64,000 bases of DNA from Paludibacteraceae bacterium (GCA_017647145.1 JAGCLD010000007.1:1-64000); one strand, 5' to 3'. Numbered from the stretch's first letter, positions 26,377-36,257 are shown. Numbers and translations are program-made. Notes: generated by a model from the sequence alone, not told the origin.

Positions 26377-28074
26377 ATGCAAAAACGAATTTTGGAATGC
26401 GTACCTAACTTTAGTGAAGGTCGCGACATGGAAATTATCAAACAAATCACTGACAGCATTGAAGCTGTTGAAGGTATTCAATTACTTAATGTAGATCCAG
26501 GTGCAGCTACTAACAGAACCGTGGTAACCTTTGTTGGGGAACCCGAACAAGTGGTAGAAGCTGCCTTTCAAGCTGTAAAGAAAGCTGCCGAACTCATTGA
26601 TATGCGCCATCATCACGGAACACACCCACGTATGGGAGCTACAGATGTTCTTCCGTTGGTTCCAATTGCCGGAATTACATTGGAAGAAGCTGCTGAATTA
26701 GCACGCCAATTAGGAAAACGCATCGGTGAGGAATTAGGCATTCCTGTATATAGTTATGAATCTGCCGCATTTACACCAGAACGCAAAAATCTTGCTGTGT
26801 GTAGAGCTGGCGAGTATGAAGGGCTTTCAAAACGCTTAAACACCGAAAAAGGACGTCCTGACTTCGGACCATGTGAGTTTACTGAATCTGTTGCATGCTC
26901 CGGTGCCACTGCTGTAGGTGCACGCGACTTCTTGTTGGCTGTTAACTATAATCTCAACACTACATCTACTCGTAGAGCAAATGCCATCGCATTTGACGTA
27001 CGCGAAAAAGGACGCCCCGCACGTGAAGGAAATCCTATCGTAGGTAAAATAAAGAAAGACGAAAACGGTGAACCAATCATGATACCCGGTACACTCAAAG
27101 GATGTAAAGCAATTGGATGGTTTATTGAAGAATACGGCATTGCACAAGTGTCAATGAACATCACAGATATGCAAACAACTCCGCTTCACGTAGCATTTGA
27201 CGAAGTGTGCCGTTGTGCTCAAAACAGAGGTATCCGCGTGACCGGTACAGAAGTGGTGGGATTGATGCCTAAACGTGCCTTGATTGATGCTGCTAAATAT
27301 TTCTTGACAAAACAAAACAGATCGCTCGGTATTTCTGAAAGCGAAATGATCAAAATCGCAGTCAAATCACTTGGATTGGACGACTTGAAACCATTCAACC
27401 CACAAGAAAAAGTCATTGAGTACATGATTGAAGAAAAAAACACCAATCGCTTAATTGACATGACTTGTAAAGGTTTTGCTGAAGAAACTGCAAGCGAATC
27501 ACCTGCACCTGGTGGTGGATCTATCTCCGCTTACATGGGTGCATTAGGAGCTGCATTAGGAACAATGGTGGCTAACCTTTCTTCTCACAAAGCCGGATGG
27601 GATGATCGCTGGAACTACTTCTCACAATGGGCAGAACAAGGTCAACATATCATGAATGAGTTATTACACTTGGTGGATGAAGACACTGCTGCATTCAACA
27701 AAATCATGGATGTATTTGCTATGCCAAAAGGTACTGATGAAGAAAAAGCCGCTCGCGCTGCTGCTCTTCAAGAAGCCACTCTCTACGCTACTCAAGTGCC
27801 TTTACAAACAGTAAAAACAGTGGCACGCGTATTCCCATTAGTTAAAGCAATGGCTGAAGAAGGTAATCCTAATTCTGTGTCAGATGCAGGTGTTGGTGCT
27901 TTAGCAGCTCGCTCTGCTGTGATGGGTGCAGTACTGAATGTGAAAATTAATGCTGCCGGACTGAAAGACCGCACTGTGGCTGACCAATTAGTGGCAGAAG
28001 CCGAAGCTATCGCAGTGGCCGCACAACAACAAGAAGATGAAATATTAGCCATCGTTAACGCTAAAATACAATAA
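26377..28074 (+). CDS. ftcD: Bifunctional glutamate formimidoyltransferase / formimidoyl-THF cyclodeaminase
   Basis: The 565-aa product fuses two enzymes. Residues about 1-330 are the formimidoyltransferase, beginning ILECVPNFSEGRD with DPGAATNRTVVTFVG and MRHHHGTHPRMGATDVLPL. Residues about 345-565 are the cyclodeaminase, beginning near CKGFAEETASESPAPGGGS. It moves the formimino group of N-formimidoylglutamate to tetrahydrofolate and then releases ammonia, ending histidine breakdown with glutamate plus 5,10-methenyl-THF. The fused form is known from animals and some Bacteroidota; many bacteria keep separate FtcD and FchA. It is the first gene of the hut cluster, 4 bp before hutU. Confidence 0.95.
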   Translation: MQKRILECVPNFSEGRDMEIIKQITDSIEAVEGIQLLNVDPGAATNRTVVTFVGEPEQVVEAAFQAVKKAAELIDMRHHHGTHPRMGATDVLPLVPIAGITLEEAAELARQLGKRIGEELGIPVYSYESAAFTPERKNLAVCRAGEYEGLSKRLNTEKGRPDFGPCEFTESVACSGATAVGARDFLLAVNYNLNTTSTRRANAIAFDVREKGRPAREGNPIVGKIKKDENGEPIMIPGTLKGCKAIGWFIEEYGIAQVSMNITDMQTTPLHVAFDEVCRCAQNRGIRVTGTEVVGLMPKRALIDAAKYFLTKQNRSLGISESEMIKIAVKSLGLDDLKPFNPQEKVIEYMIEEKNTNRLIDMTCKGFAEETASESPAPGGGSISAYMGALGAALGTMVANLSSHKAGWDDRWNYFSQWAEQGQHIMNELLHLVDEDTAAFNKIMDVFAMPKGTDEEKAARAAALQEATLYATQVPLQTVKTVARVFPLVKAMAEEGNPNSVSDAGVGALAARSAVMGAVLNVKINAAGLKDRTVADQLVAEAEAIAVAAQQQEDEILAIVNAKIQ

Positions 28075-28078
28075 TCCC

Positions 28079-30088
28079 ATGACTGACTTTCAAAAAGAAA
28101 TTTGCGCAGGGATACCTGAGGTACTACCCCCTCTAAAACCCTATGACAAGGACATCAACCATGCTCCTAAGCGCAAAGACATACTCACTAAAGAAGAAAA
28201 ACGCCTCGCTCTAAAAAACGCATTGCGCTACTTCCCGGCTCATCTACATGCCGAATTAGCTGAGGAGTTTGCAAATGAGTTAGAGACCTATGGACGTATC
28301 TACATGTACAGACTGCGTCCTGACTACGAAATGAAGGCACGCAACATTAACGACTATCCAGCTCGTTCAAAACAAGCGGCAGCCATCATGTTGATGATCA
28401 ACAATAATCTTGATTATGCCGTAGCTCAACACCCACACGAATTGATTACTTATGGTGGAAATGGTGCAGTATTCCAAAACTGGGCACAATACCGACTCAC
28501 CATGAAGTATCTTTCAGAAATGACAGACGAACAAACACTCGTGATGTACTCCGGACATCCAATGGGGCTATTCCCTTCACATAAAGATGCCCCAAGAGTG
28601 GTGGTTACCAATGGTATGGTTATTCCTAATTACTCTAAACCTGACCATTGGGAAAAATTCAATGCATTAGGTGTTAGCCAATATGGTCAAATGACTGCAG
28701 GTTCATACATGTACATCGGACCACAAGGTATTGTACATGGCACCACCATTACCGTATTGAATGCAGCTCGAAAACAAATCCAAAAAGGATTGGCCAAAGA
28801 AATACCGGGACAAATATTTATTTCTGCCGGTTTAGGTGGCATGTCGGGAGCTCAGCCAAAAGCCGGTGTGATTTCCGGAGTGGTAGCTGTTATTGCCGAA
28901 GTCAACCCCAAAGCTGTGAATGTACGCCACTCTCAAGGTTGGGTGGATGAAGTTTACACCGACTTAGACCAATTGATTCCACGTATGCTGGAAGCCTCTA
29001 AAAACAAAGAGGCTGTGTCTCTGGCTTACCAAGGGAATGTAGTTGACTTGTGGGAACGCTTGGCTGCCGACAATATCAAAGTAAATCTTGGTTCTGACCA
29101 AACTTCTCTACACAATCCATGGGCAGGTGGTTACTATCCTGTAGGATATTCCTACGAAGAGAGCAACCGCATGATGGCAGAAGAACCAGAAAAGTTCAAA
29201 GAAGCCGTACAAGCTTCATTGCGCCGTCACGCTGCTGCCATCAACAAATTGACGGCTAACGATATGTACTTCTTCGACTATGGAAATGCATTTTTGCTTG
29301 AAGCTTCACGTGCGGGAGCTGACGTAATGGGTGAAAACGGCCGTTTCCGTTACCCTTCCTATGTACAAGACATCATGGGACCTATGTTCTTTGACTATGG
29401 ATTCGGTCCATTCCGCTGGGTATGTACAAGTTGTGATCCAAAAGACCTTGCTATCACCGACCGCATTGCTACAGAAGTGCAAGAAGAAATTCTGCTCACC
29501 GCACCGGAAGAAATACGCGGACAACTAGAAGACAACATCCACTGGATTAAAGAAGCACAAAAGAACAAACTCGTTGTTGGTTCACAAGCGCGCATCCTAT
29601 ATGCTGACGCAGAAGGACGTGCTAAGATTGCAAAAGCCTTCAACGATGCAATTGCTTCTGGCGAATTATCCGCACCTGTCGTATTGGGACGCGACCACCA
29701 CGATGTATCCGGTACAGACTCTCCATTCCGCGAAACCTCTAACATCTATGATGGTTCTTCATTCACTGCTGACATGGCTGTTCACAACTGCATCGGCGAC
29801 GCATTCCGCGGTGCCACATGGGTATCAATCCACAATGGTGGCGGTGTTGGATGGGGCGAAGTAATCAACGGTGGCTTCGGAATGATGATTGACGGTTCTG
29901 CCGACTCTGAACGTCGATTAAAATCCATGCTACTTTGGGACGTAAACAATGGTATTGCACGTCGCAGTTGGGCTCGCAACGAAGGTGCTATGTTTGCTAT
30001 ACAACGTGAAATGGAGCGTACTCCTGGATTGAAAGTCACCATCCCTAACCTTGCAGATGATGCGTTAATCTCTAACATTATTAAATAA
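28079..30088 (+). CDS. hutU: Urocanate hydratase
   Basis: The 669-aa enzyme converts urocanate to imidazolonepropionate using tightly bound NAD+. Conserved stretches include TYGGNGAVFQNWAQYRL near 120-137, LVMYSGHPMGLFPSH, FISAGLGGMSGAQPKAG and the late GRDHHDVSGTDSPFRET. It is clearly longer than the roughly 555 residues of the Pseudomonas enzyme, with extra N-terminal and internal segments; this long form is what I expect in Bacteroidota. It sits 4 bp after ftcD and 8 bp before hutH. Confidence 0.95.
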   Translation: MTDFQKEICAGIPEVLPPLKPYDKDINHAPKRKDILTKEEKRLALKNALRYFPAHLHAELAEEFANELETYGRIYMYRLRPDYEMKARNINDYPARSKQAAAIMLMINNNLDYAVAQHPHELITYGGNGAVFQNWAQYRLTMKYLSEMTDEQTLVMYSGHPMGLFPSHKDAPRVVVTNGMVIPNYSKPDHWEKFNALGVSQYGQMTAGSYMYIGPQGIVHGTTITVLNAARKQIQKGLAKEIPGQIFISAGLGGMSGAQPKAGVISGVVAVIAEVNPKAVNVRHSQGWVDEVYTDLDQLIPRMLEASKNKEAVSLAYQGNVVDLWERLAADNIKVNLGSDQTSLHNPWAGGYYPVGYSYEESNRMMAEEPEKFKEAVQASLRRHAAAINKLTANDMYFFDYGNAFLLEASRAGADVMGENGRFRYPSYVQDIMGPMFFDYGFGPFRWVCTSCDPKDLAITDRIATEVQEEILLTAPEEIRGQLEDNIHWIKEAQKNKLVVGSQARILYADAEGRAKIAKAFNDAIASGELSAPVVLGRDHHDVSGTDSPFRETSNIYDGSSFTADMAVHNCIGDAFRGATWVSIHNGGGVGWGEVINGGFGMMIDGSADSERRLKSMLLWDVNNGIARRSWARNEGAMFAIQREMERTPGLKVTIPNLADDALISNIIK

Positions 30089-30096
30089 AAAACAGT

Positions 30097-31590
30097 ATGG
30101 AAAAACATTATATTAGTCCAGACCATTTAACCATTGATTGCATTCATGCAATCCTCAAAAACAACACGCCTATTGCCTTGTCAGACGAAGCAAAACGTCG
30201 CATTCAAGCTTGTCGCGACTACTTAGACAAGAAGATGGAAAATCAAAAAGAACCCATCTACGGTGTGAGCACAGGTTTTGGTTCTCTCTGCAACATCAGT
30301 GTTGGCAAAGAAGAGCTTTCTCAATTACAAAAGAACCTTGTCATGTCACATGCATGTGGCACAGGAGATGAAGTACCTCAAGAAATCGTACGTCTCATTG
30401 TTCTCTTGAAGATTCAATCCTTGTCATACGGTTACTCCGGTGTGCAGCTCATCACGGTGCAACGTTTGGTGGACATGTTTAACAACAACGTACTTCCTGC
30501 CATCTACCAACAAGGATCATTAGGTGCATCTGGCGACTTAGCACCTTTGGCTCACATGAGCCTCCCATTGCTCGGTTTAGGCGAAGTTTATTACGAAGGG
30601 AAAAAACAACCTGCAGCTGACGTATGCGCTAAATTCGGTTGGGAACCCATCACCTTACAATCAAAAGAAGGACTTGCATTATTGAACGGAACACAGTTCA
30701 TGAGCGCTTTCGCTGTATGGTCACTCATCAAAGCTGAAGAGTTGAGCAAGGCTGCTGACTTCATCGGAGCCATCTCATTAGATGCTTATGACGGAAGAAT
30801 TGAACCTTTCACTGAAGCGGTACACCTCGTACGCCCACACAACGGACAATTAACTACTGCAGCTAACATTCGCCGTTTAATGGAAGGAAGTGAAATCATT
30901 AAGCAACCCAAACAACACGTACAAGACCCATACTCTTTCCGCTGTATGCCACAAGTACATGGAGCTTCTAAAGATGCGATTGCTTATGTGAAATCTGTTG
31001 TCACCACTGAAATCAACAGTGCTACAGACAACCCAACTGTTATTCCCGATCAAGACATGGTCATCTCCGCAGGAAACTTCCACGGACAACCTCTTGCCAT
31101 TGTCATGGACTTTTTGGCAATTGCCTTGGCAGAATTGGGTAGCATCTCCGGACAACGCATCACACAATTGATTGCAGGTAAACGTGGATTACCTAACTTC
31201 TTGGTGGCTAAACCCGGGTTGAATAGTGGATTCATGATTCCACAATACACCGCTGCATCCATTGTTAGCCAAAGCAAACAACTCTGTATGCCAGCATCCG
31301 TAGATAGCATTGAATCATCACAAGGACAAGAAGACCACGTGAGTATGGGTGCTAATGCTGCAACCAAGTTATACCGCGTGGCGCTCAACACTGAACGCGT
31401 CTTGAGTATTGAATTGTTTAACGCTGCTCAAGCTTTAGAGTTCAGACGCCCAATGAAGTCTTCTGCAATGATAGAAGACATGGTCAGTGCATATCGTAAA
31501 GAAGTTCCGTTTATCGACAACGACACAGTGATGTATCCTTTAATCGAAACTTCCATCCAGTTTGTTCGCTCACAATTTGACACCCTATAA
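30097..31590 (+). CDS. hutH: Histidine ammonia-lyase
   Basis: The 497-aa enzyme deaminates histidine to urocanate. The Ala-Ser-Gly triplet that forms the MIO cofactor is at residues 144-146 in GSLGASGDLAPLAHMSLP, very close to its place in the Pseudomonas enzyme. Also present are GVSTGFGSLCNI near 51-62, ALLNGTQFM, and the late QGQEDHVSMGANAATK. Length is typical. It lies between hutU and hutI with gaps of 8 and 3 bp, so the order ftcD-hutU-hutH-hutI is one transcription unit. Confidence 0.97.
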   Translation: MEKHYISPDHLTIDCIHAILKNNTPIALSDEAKRRIQACRDYLDKKMENQKEPIYGVSTGFGSLCNISVGKEELSQLQKNLVMSHACGTGDEVPQEIVRLIVLLKIQSLSYGYSGVQLITVQRLVDMFNNNVLPAIYQQGSLGASGDLAPLAHMSLPLLGLGEVYYEGKKQPAADVCAKFGWEPITLQSKEGLALLNGTQFMSAFAVWSLIKAEELSKAADFIGAISLDAYDGRIEPFTEAVHLVRPHNGQLTTAANIRRLMEGSEIIKQPKQHVQDPYSFRCMPQVHGASKDAIAYVKSVVTTEINSATDNPTVIPDQDMVISAGNFHGQPLAIVMDFLAIALAELGSISGQRITQLIAGKRGLPNFLVAKPGLNSGFMIPQYTAASIVSQSKQLCMPASVDSIESSQGQEDHVSMGANAATKLYRVALNTERVLSIELFNAAQALEFRRPMKSSAMIEDMVSAYRKEVPFIDNDTVMYPLIETSIQFVRSQFDTL

Positions 31591-31593
31591 AAG

Positions 31594-32823
31594 ATGAAAC
31601 AAACACTCATAACAAACATAGGTAAGCTTATCGGCGTCACCGATAAACCACGCCTATGTGGCATGGAAATGGCTGACATAAATGGGTTAGACAATGCCTA
31701 TCTACTCATTGAAGATGGTAAAATAGCACAATATGGCACAATGGACACCGCCCCTGAGCATGCTGACACCATCATTGATGCCAAAGGAGGAATCGTGATG
31801 CCATCCTATTGCGACTCACACACCCATATTGTCTATGCGGGAACACGTGACCAAGAGTTTCTCGACAAACTGCATGGCTTGTCATATGAAGAAATAGCTA
31901 AGAGAGGAGGAGGTATTCTCAACTCTGCACAACGCCTGCATGAAACGGACGAAATGGCTCTTTACGAACAATCTGCCATGCGCCTTGAGGAAGTCATGCG
32001 CACAGGAACAGGAACTATCGAAATCAAGAGTGGATATGGACTCACACTGGAAGACGAACTAAAAATGCTACGCGTTATTCGCCGCCTGAAAGAGTCATAC
32101 CCCACACTCATCAAGTCTACTTTATTGGGTGCTCATGCCGTACCTAAAGAATATAAAGGAAGACAAGATGACTACGTCACACTGGTATGTGAACAAATGA
32201 TTCCTGCTGCCGCACATGAAGGACTCGCTGATTTCATTGATGTCTTCTGTGACGAAGGATTCTTCACTGTGGCCGACACTGACAGAATACTCACAGCAGC
32301 TGCCAAGTATGGACTCCGTCCCAAGATTCATGCTAACGAATTGGCTAATTCGGGTGGTGTACAAATTGGTATTAAGCACAAGGCCTTGTCGGTTGACCAC
32401 TTAGAACGTGCAGAAACACCTGAAGTACAAGCTTTACTCGCTTCTACAACCATGCCAACCGGATTACCCGGTGCTTCATTCTTTTTGAATATCCCGTATG
32501 CGCCTACTCGACAAATGGTTAATGCCGGACTATCAGTTGCGATAGCATCCGACTACAATCCGGGTTCTTCCCCATGCGGTGACATGCGATTTATCATGGC
32601 ATTGGCATGCATTTACATGCGCCTCTTGCCGGAAGAAGCCTTCAATGCAGTCACCATCAACGGGGCCTACGCAATGGATGCTCACCAAGAAACAGGTTCA
32701 ATTGCCATCGGAAAACGAGCCAACCTGATTCTCACGAAGCCGGTTCCTTCTGTGGCATTTATACCTTATGCACATCACACTCCGTATATTGAAAAAGTAT
32801 TCCTCAACGGGGAGGTGCTTTAG
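31594..32823 (+). CDS. hutI: Imidazolonepropionase
   Basis: The 409-aa amidohydrolase opens imidazolonepropionate to N-formimidoylglutamate. It carries the metal-binding DSHTHIVYAGTRDQEF near 74-89, the substrate-region IEIKSGYGL near 143-151, HAVPKEY, FCDEGFF, KIHANELANSGG and ASDYNPGSSP (Asp ligand near 313). Length fits. It closes the hut operon; a strong bidirectional terminator follows within 15 bp. Confidence 0.96.
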   Translation: MKQTLITNIGKLIGVTDKPRLCGMEMADINGLDNAYLLIEDGKIAQYGTMDTAPEHADTIIDAKGGIVMPSYCDSHTHIVYAGTRDQEFLDKLHGLSYEEIAKRGGGILNSAQRLHETDEMALYEQSAMRLEEVMRTGTGTIEIKSGYGLTLEDELKMLRVIRRLKESYPTLIKSTLLGAHAVPKEYKGRQDDYVTLVCEQMIPAAAHEGLADFIDVFCDEGFFTVADTDRILTAAAKYGLRPKIHANELANSGGVQIGIKHKALSVDHLERAETPEVQALLASTTMPTGLPGASFFLNIPYAPTRQMVNAGLSVAIASDYNPGSSPCGDMRFIMALACIYMRLLPEEAFNAVTINGAYAMDAHQETGSIAIGKRANLILTKPVPSVAFIPYAHHTPYIEKVFLNGEVL

Positions 32824-32836
32824 GCTATTTTATGAT

Positions 32837-32881
32837 AAAAAGAGAACGACTAAAAAGTAATTTTTAGCCGTTCTCTTTTTT
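32837..32881. terminator. Bidirectional terminator between hutI and serS
   Basis: A long stem (AAAAAGAGAACG-A-CTAAAAA with its complement, 32837-32857 and 32861-32880) encloses a short GTAA-type loop. The flanking A and T runs allow termination in both directions, which suits the convergent hutI and serS genes. Confidence 0.9.
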
Positions 32882-32900
32882 ATTGAGCATAAACACCTAA

Positions 32901-34172
32901 TTAGTCAATATATTCAAAACCTGTGTATGGAACTAAGGCTTTTGGAATACGTATTCCTTCCGGAGTTTGATGATTTTCCAGTAATGCTGCTACTATGCGA
33001 GGCAAGGCCAATGCACTTCCATTTAAAGTATGACAGAGTTGGATTTTCTTGTCCGCATTGCGATAGCGGCATTTCAAGCGGTTAGCCTGATAGTTTTGGA
33101 AGTTCGACACAGAACTTACTTCTAACCAACGTTTCTGCGCTTGAGAATACACTTCAAAGTCAAAGCACAATGATGCTGTGAAACTCATATCACCTCCACA
33201 AAGACGCAGTATTCTATATGGCAATTCCAACTTTTGAAGCAGACCTTCTACGTGTGCCAACATTTCCTTATGCGATTCCTCTGAGTGTTCAGGCGTATCA
33301 ATACGCACAATTTCCACTTTAGAGAACTCATGCAAGCGATTCAATCCTCTCACATCTTTACCATACGAACCCGCTTCTCTACGGAAACATTGCGTATAGG
33401 CACAATTCTTAATTGGAAGTTGTTTTTCATCCAGAATAACATCTCGATAGATATTAGTCACAGGGACCTCAGCCGTAGGAATCAAATAAAGATCATCTGC
33501 TGGGCAGTGATACATTTGTCCTTCCTTGTCCGGCAACTGTCCTGTTCCATATCCCGATGCTGCATTCACCACAGTAGGAGGCATGATTTCTGTATATCCG
33601 GCCTTGCGAGCCTCATCCAAGAAGAAGTTAATAAGTGCTCTTTGCAATTGGGCACCTTTGCCTTTATATACAGGGAAGCCAGCCCCTGCAATCTTCACAC
33701 CCAAATCAAAGTCAATAAGGTCATACTTCTTAGCCAAATCCCAATGAGGAAGCGCTTCGTCTGTAAGTTGCACCATCTCTGCCGCCTCTTTCTCCACCAC
33801 ATTATCCTCCGCAGTTTTACCTTCAGGAACAGAAGGATGTGGCACATTAGGAATCTGAAGCAAAATCTCTGTTATTTGATTTTCTGCTTGTTCCATTTTC
33901 TCACTCTGCAACTTCACAGTCTCTTTCAGTTCAGCAGTCTTCTGTTTAGCCTGTTCAGCCTCTGCTGTTTTACCTTCTTTAAAAAGAAGACCTATTTGTT
34001 TTGACAACTTGTTAAGTTCGGCAGCACAATCATCTTGCATTCTTTGCGCATTCTTTCTTTGCGCATCAAGTTCAATGACTTGTTCAAGCAATGGGCGTGC
34101 ATCAAAGTGCTTTTTAGCCAATGCCGCCACTGCTTCTTCCGTATGTTCAGTGATATATTTTAGCGTAAGCAT
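32901..34172 (-). CDS. serS: Seryl-tRNA synthetase
   Basis: The 423-aa class II synthetase has the N-terminal tRNA-binding coiled coil (about residues 25-110, rich in Lys, Glu, Gln) and a catalytic domain with motif 2 (FRREAGSYGKDVRGLNRLHEF) and motif 3 (NGSALALPRIVAALLENHQ). TAEVPVTNIYRD is the serine-site TxE region. It charges tRNA-Ser; a tRNA-Ser gene is in this window at 47779-47866. It lies downstream of rplU-rpmA on the same strand but is separated from them by a terminator-like hairpin. Confidence 0.97.
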   Translation of the reverse strand: MLTLKYITEHTEEAVAALAKKHFDARPLLEQVIELDAQRKNAQRMQDDCAAELNKLSKQIGLLFKEGKTAEAEQAKQKTAELKETVKLQSEKMEQAENQITEILLQIPNVPHPSVPEGKTAEDNVVEKEAAEMVQLTDEALPHWDLAKKYDLIDFDLGVKIAGAGFPVYKGKGAQLQRALINFFLDEARKAGYTEIMPPTVVNAASGYGTGQLPDKEGQMYHCPADDLYLIPTAEVPVTNIYRDVILDEKQLPIKNCAYTQCFRREAGSYGKDVRGLNRLHEFSKVEIVRIDTPEHSEESHKEMLAHVEGLLQKLELPYRILRLCGGDMSFTASLCFDFEVYSQAQKRWLEVSSVSNFQNYQANRLKCRYRNADKKIQLCHTLNGSALALPRIVAALLENHQTPEGIRIPKALVPYTGFEYID

Positions 34173-34212
34173 GATAAAAACAAATTATATCAAATCTGTA
34201 ATAAAGTGAAAA

Positions 34213-34248
34213 CCTCCTGCTATTTTACACATTGTAAAACAACAGGAG
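34213..34248 (-). terminator. Terminator-like hairpin after rpmA
   Basis: CTCCTG (34214-34219) pairs with CAGGAG (34243-34248), and the interior (TATTTTACA with TGTAAAACA) extends the stem around a short loop. On the minus strand TTTTC follows the stem. Confidence 0.7.
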
Positions 34249-34278
34249 ATTTATAGTTAGCTCCACATAGCCTAGAGG

Positions 34279-34542
34279 TTATGCTTCAGCGATAGGTCTA
34301 ATAGAAACAAATGACTTGTTGTCTTTTTTCTTTCTAAATTCTACAATACCATCCACTAAAGCAAACAAAGTATGGTCCTTACCAATACCGATGTTTTCAC
34401 CTTTGTGGTGTACTGTTCCACGTTGACGTACGATGATGTTACCTGCTTTAGCAAATTGTCCGCCATATATTTTCACGCCGAGTCGTTTGCTTTCTGACTC
34501 ACGGCCGTTCTTCGAACTACCAACACCTTTCTTATGTGCCAT
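34279..34542 (-). CDS. rpmA: 50S ribosomal protein L27
   Basis: The 87-aa protein begins [24 protein letters not shown], the standard bL27 start without the cleavable N-terminal extension of Firmicutes, and contains [10 protein letters not shown] and HTLFAL. The N-terminal tail reaches toward the peptidyl transferase centre. It follows rplU by 19 bp on the minus strand, the universal rplU-rpmA pair. Confidence 0.97.
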   Translation of the reverse strand: MAHKKGVGSSKNGRESESKRLGVKIYGGQFAKAGNIIVRQRGTVHHKGENIGIGKDHTLFALVDGIVEFRKKKDNKSFVSIRPIAEA

Positions 34543-34561
34543 TTCTTCTAAATTTTAAGGA

Positions 34562-34876
34562 TTAAGCAACAATTTCTTTAACTAACACTTCTGTGAAATT
34601 TTGACGATGACCGTTGCGTTTACGGTAACCTTTACGACGTTTTTTGTGGAACACGATTACTTTTTCTCCACGAACGTGTGACAAAACTTCTACTACTACT
34701 TTCGCTCCTTCTACAACAGGTGCACCTACTTTAACGTCACCTTCTTTGTCAATGAGCAACACTTTTTCAAATTCCACCACTGAGCCTTGTTCAGCTTCTT
34801 CCATACGGTGGATGAACAAACGTTTACCGGCTTCAGCCTTAAACTGTTGTCCCAAGATTTCTACTACTGCGTACAT
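34562..34876 (-). CDS. rplU: 50S ribosomal protein L21
   Basis: The 104-aa protein begins [20 protein letters not shown] and ends with the basic [20 protein letters not shown] segment, both typical of bL21. It binds 23S rRNA and is encoded with L27. The promoter at 34966-34996 is about 90 bp upstream. Confidence 0.97.
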   Translation of the reverse strand: MYAVVEILGQQFKAEAGKRLFIHRMEEAEQGSVVEFEKVLLIDKEGDVKVGAPVVEGAKVVVEVLSHVRGEKVIVFHKKRRKGYRKRNGHRQNFTEVLVKEIVA

Positions 34877-34965
34877 TTATTATTATTTAAAAAATTATAT
34901 CGGTAAGGCGGGTTTGACTTGCTTCATGCAAAAACCACTTGACGGCCTCATCCGAAAAGTGGGTG

Positions 34966-34996
34966 CAAAGATAGCGTTTTTTTTCGTTACACGCAA
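34966..34996 (-). promoter_or_regulatory. Promoter of rplU-rpmA
   Basis: On the minus strand TTG (complement of 34994-34996) lies 20 bp upstream of TATCTTTG (complement of 34966-34973). Confidence 0.7.
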
Positions 34997-35131
34997 GACT
35001 TCCTCGTTTTTGTTTCAAAGAATCTGCTGTATTTCTATATAATAGTTTGCAAATAAACATTGACTTGCAATTATTTTATCGGACAGCAGAGGGTTAAAAT
35101 CTATTTTTTAGCATTAAAACACAAAGAAACA

Positions 35132-35163
35132 CTTGTCAGTACGAAAATAAAACACTACTTTTG
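35132..35163 (+). promoter_or_regulatory. Promoter of rplS
   Basis: CTTG at 35132-35135 and TACTTTTG at 35156-35163 are spaced by 20 bp. About 90 nt of leader lie before the rplS ATG at 35259, long enough for autoregulation, though I see no clear structure. Confidence 0.7.
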
Positions 35164-35258
35164 CAACCTGATTTTTGGGCGGAGTCTCTAACAGGATGAC
35201 AAACCATTACAAACGATGTCTGTTATACTCTGCTTTAACCCTTAAATAAACAATAAAC

Positions 35259-35609
35259 ATGGATTTAATTAAAATCGCCGAAGAGGCATTCAAAACTCAA
35301 ACCAAAGAGTTCCCCGCATTCAAGAGCGGTGACACTATCACAGTTTCTTATCGCATTATTGAAGGAAACAAAGAACGTATCCAAGATTTCCGTGGCGATG
35401 TGATTCGTATTTCTGGTCATCAAGACAAAAAACGTTTTACACTTCGCAAAGTATCTAACGGTGTTGGTGTAGAACGTATTTTCCCAATGGATTCTCCATT
35501 TATCGAAAACATCGTTGTTAACAAATATGGTAAAGTTCGCCGTGCTAAATTGTACTACTTACGTGCATTGACCGGTAAGAAAGCAAGAATCAAAGAACGT
35601 AAAGCTTAA
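35259..35609 (+). CDS. rplS: 50S ribosomal protein L19
   Basis: The 116-aa protein has the bL19 core: FKSGDTITVSYRIIEGNKERIQ near 21-42, FRGDVIRI, GVGVERIFPMDSPFIENI and VRRAKLYYLRALTGKKARIKE near the end. It sits at the 30S-50S interface. The gene has its own promoter and its own terminator, so it is monocistronic. Confidence 0.97.
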   Translation: MDLIKIAEEAFKTQTKEFPAFKSGDTITVSYRIIEGNKERIQDFRGDVIRISGHQDKKRFTLRKVSNGVGVERIFPMDSPFIENIVVNKYGKVRRAKLYYLRALTGKKARIKERKA

Positions 35610-35630
35610 GACATTTACCTCAAGAAACAC

Positions 35631-35667
35631 AATAAAGAGGAGACTCCGAAAGGGTTTCCTCTTTATT
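35631..35667 (+). terminator. Intrinsic terminator of rplS
   Basis: AATAAAGAGGA (35631-35641) pairs with TCCTCTTTATT (35657-35667); the inner bases extend the stem with some wobble pairs around a small GAA-containing loop. Confidence 0.85.
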
Positions 35668-35704
35668 ATATCAATACCCACACAAATTATCACACCCCAC
35701 AAAG

Positions 35705-36247
35705 ATGAAAAAGACCACTACACTGGAAATGAATCGTCACAGCATTGATTCCTACAAGTCCACACCCAAAATACCGCTTGTGGTTATATTAGACAACGTC
35801 AGAAGCCTGCACAACGTAGGAGCCATTTTTCGTACCTCCGATGCTTTCCTCATAGAAAAGATTTATCTTTGTGGAATCACCAGCACACCTCCTCATGCTG
35901 AAATACACAAAACAGCATTAGGCGCTGAGTTCTCTGTAGATTGGAGCTACGAAGAAGACACCGTGACGCTCGTAGAACGACTAAAATCGGACCACTACAC
36001 CATCATGGCGCTTGAACAAGTACACGGTAGTATATCCATGGAGAATATTCAATTACTCCCCCATAGAAAATACGCGTTAATCCTGGGCAACGAAGTCAAG
36101 GGCGTACAACAAAGTGTAGTCGACCAATGCGACCTATGCATTGAAATCCCCCAATACGGCACAAAACACTCACTGAACGTAAGCGTAAGTGGCGGAATCG
36201 CCATCTACCAATGTGCCACTCAACTCATAAAGAAAACACAAGCATAA
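35705..36247 (+). CDS. SpoU/TrmH-family RNA 2'-O-methyltransferase
   Basis: The 180-aa product is a SPOUT-fold methyltransferase with the three family motifs: VVILDNVRSLHNVGAIFRTSD near 27-47, YALILGNEVKGV near 120-131, and HSLNVSVSGGIAIYQC near 156-171. It uses S-adenosylmethionine to methylate a ribose in tRNA or rRNA. It lacks the N-terminal substrate-binding extension of RlmB-type enzymes, so it is closest to TrmH or TrmL-like proteins; the exact target cannot be decided. It lies 10 bp before dgt. Confidence 0.9.
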   Translation: MKKTTTLEMNRHSIDSYKSTPKIPLVVILDNVRSLHNVGAIFRTSDAFLIEKIYLCGITSTPPHAEIHKTALGAEFSVDWSYEEDTVTLVERLKSDHYTIMALEQVHGSISMENIQLLPHRKYALILGNEVKGVQQSVVDQCDLCIEIPQYGTKHSLNVSVSGGIAIYQCATQLIKKTQA

Positions 36248-36257
36248 AGATAACACC

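Larger units (their letters stand above)
34877..35258. other. Divergent intergenic region between rplU and rplS
   Basis: This 382-bp AT-rich gap holds the two divergent ribosomal-protein promoters and the roughly 90-nt rplS leader. I see no gene in it. Confidence 0.7.

Noticed and set aside
35164..35258. Riboswitch or protein-binding leader upstream of rplS
   Set aside because: The leader is long enough, but I cannot identify a convincing conserved structure by eye.
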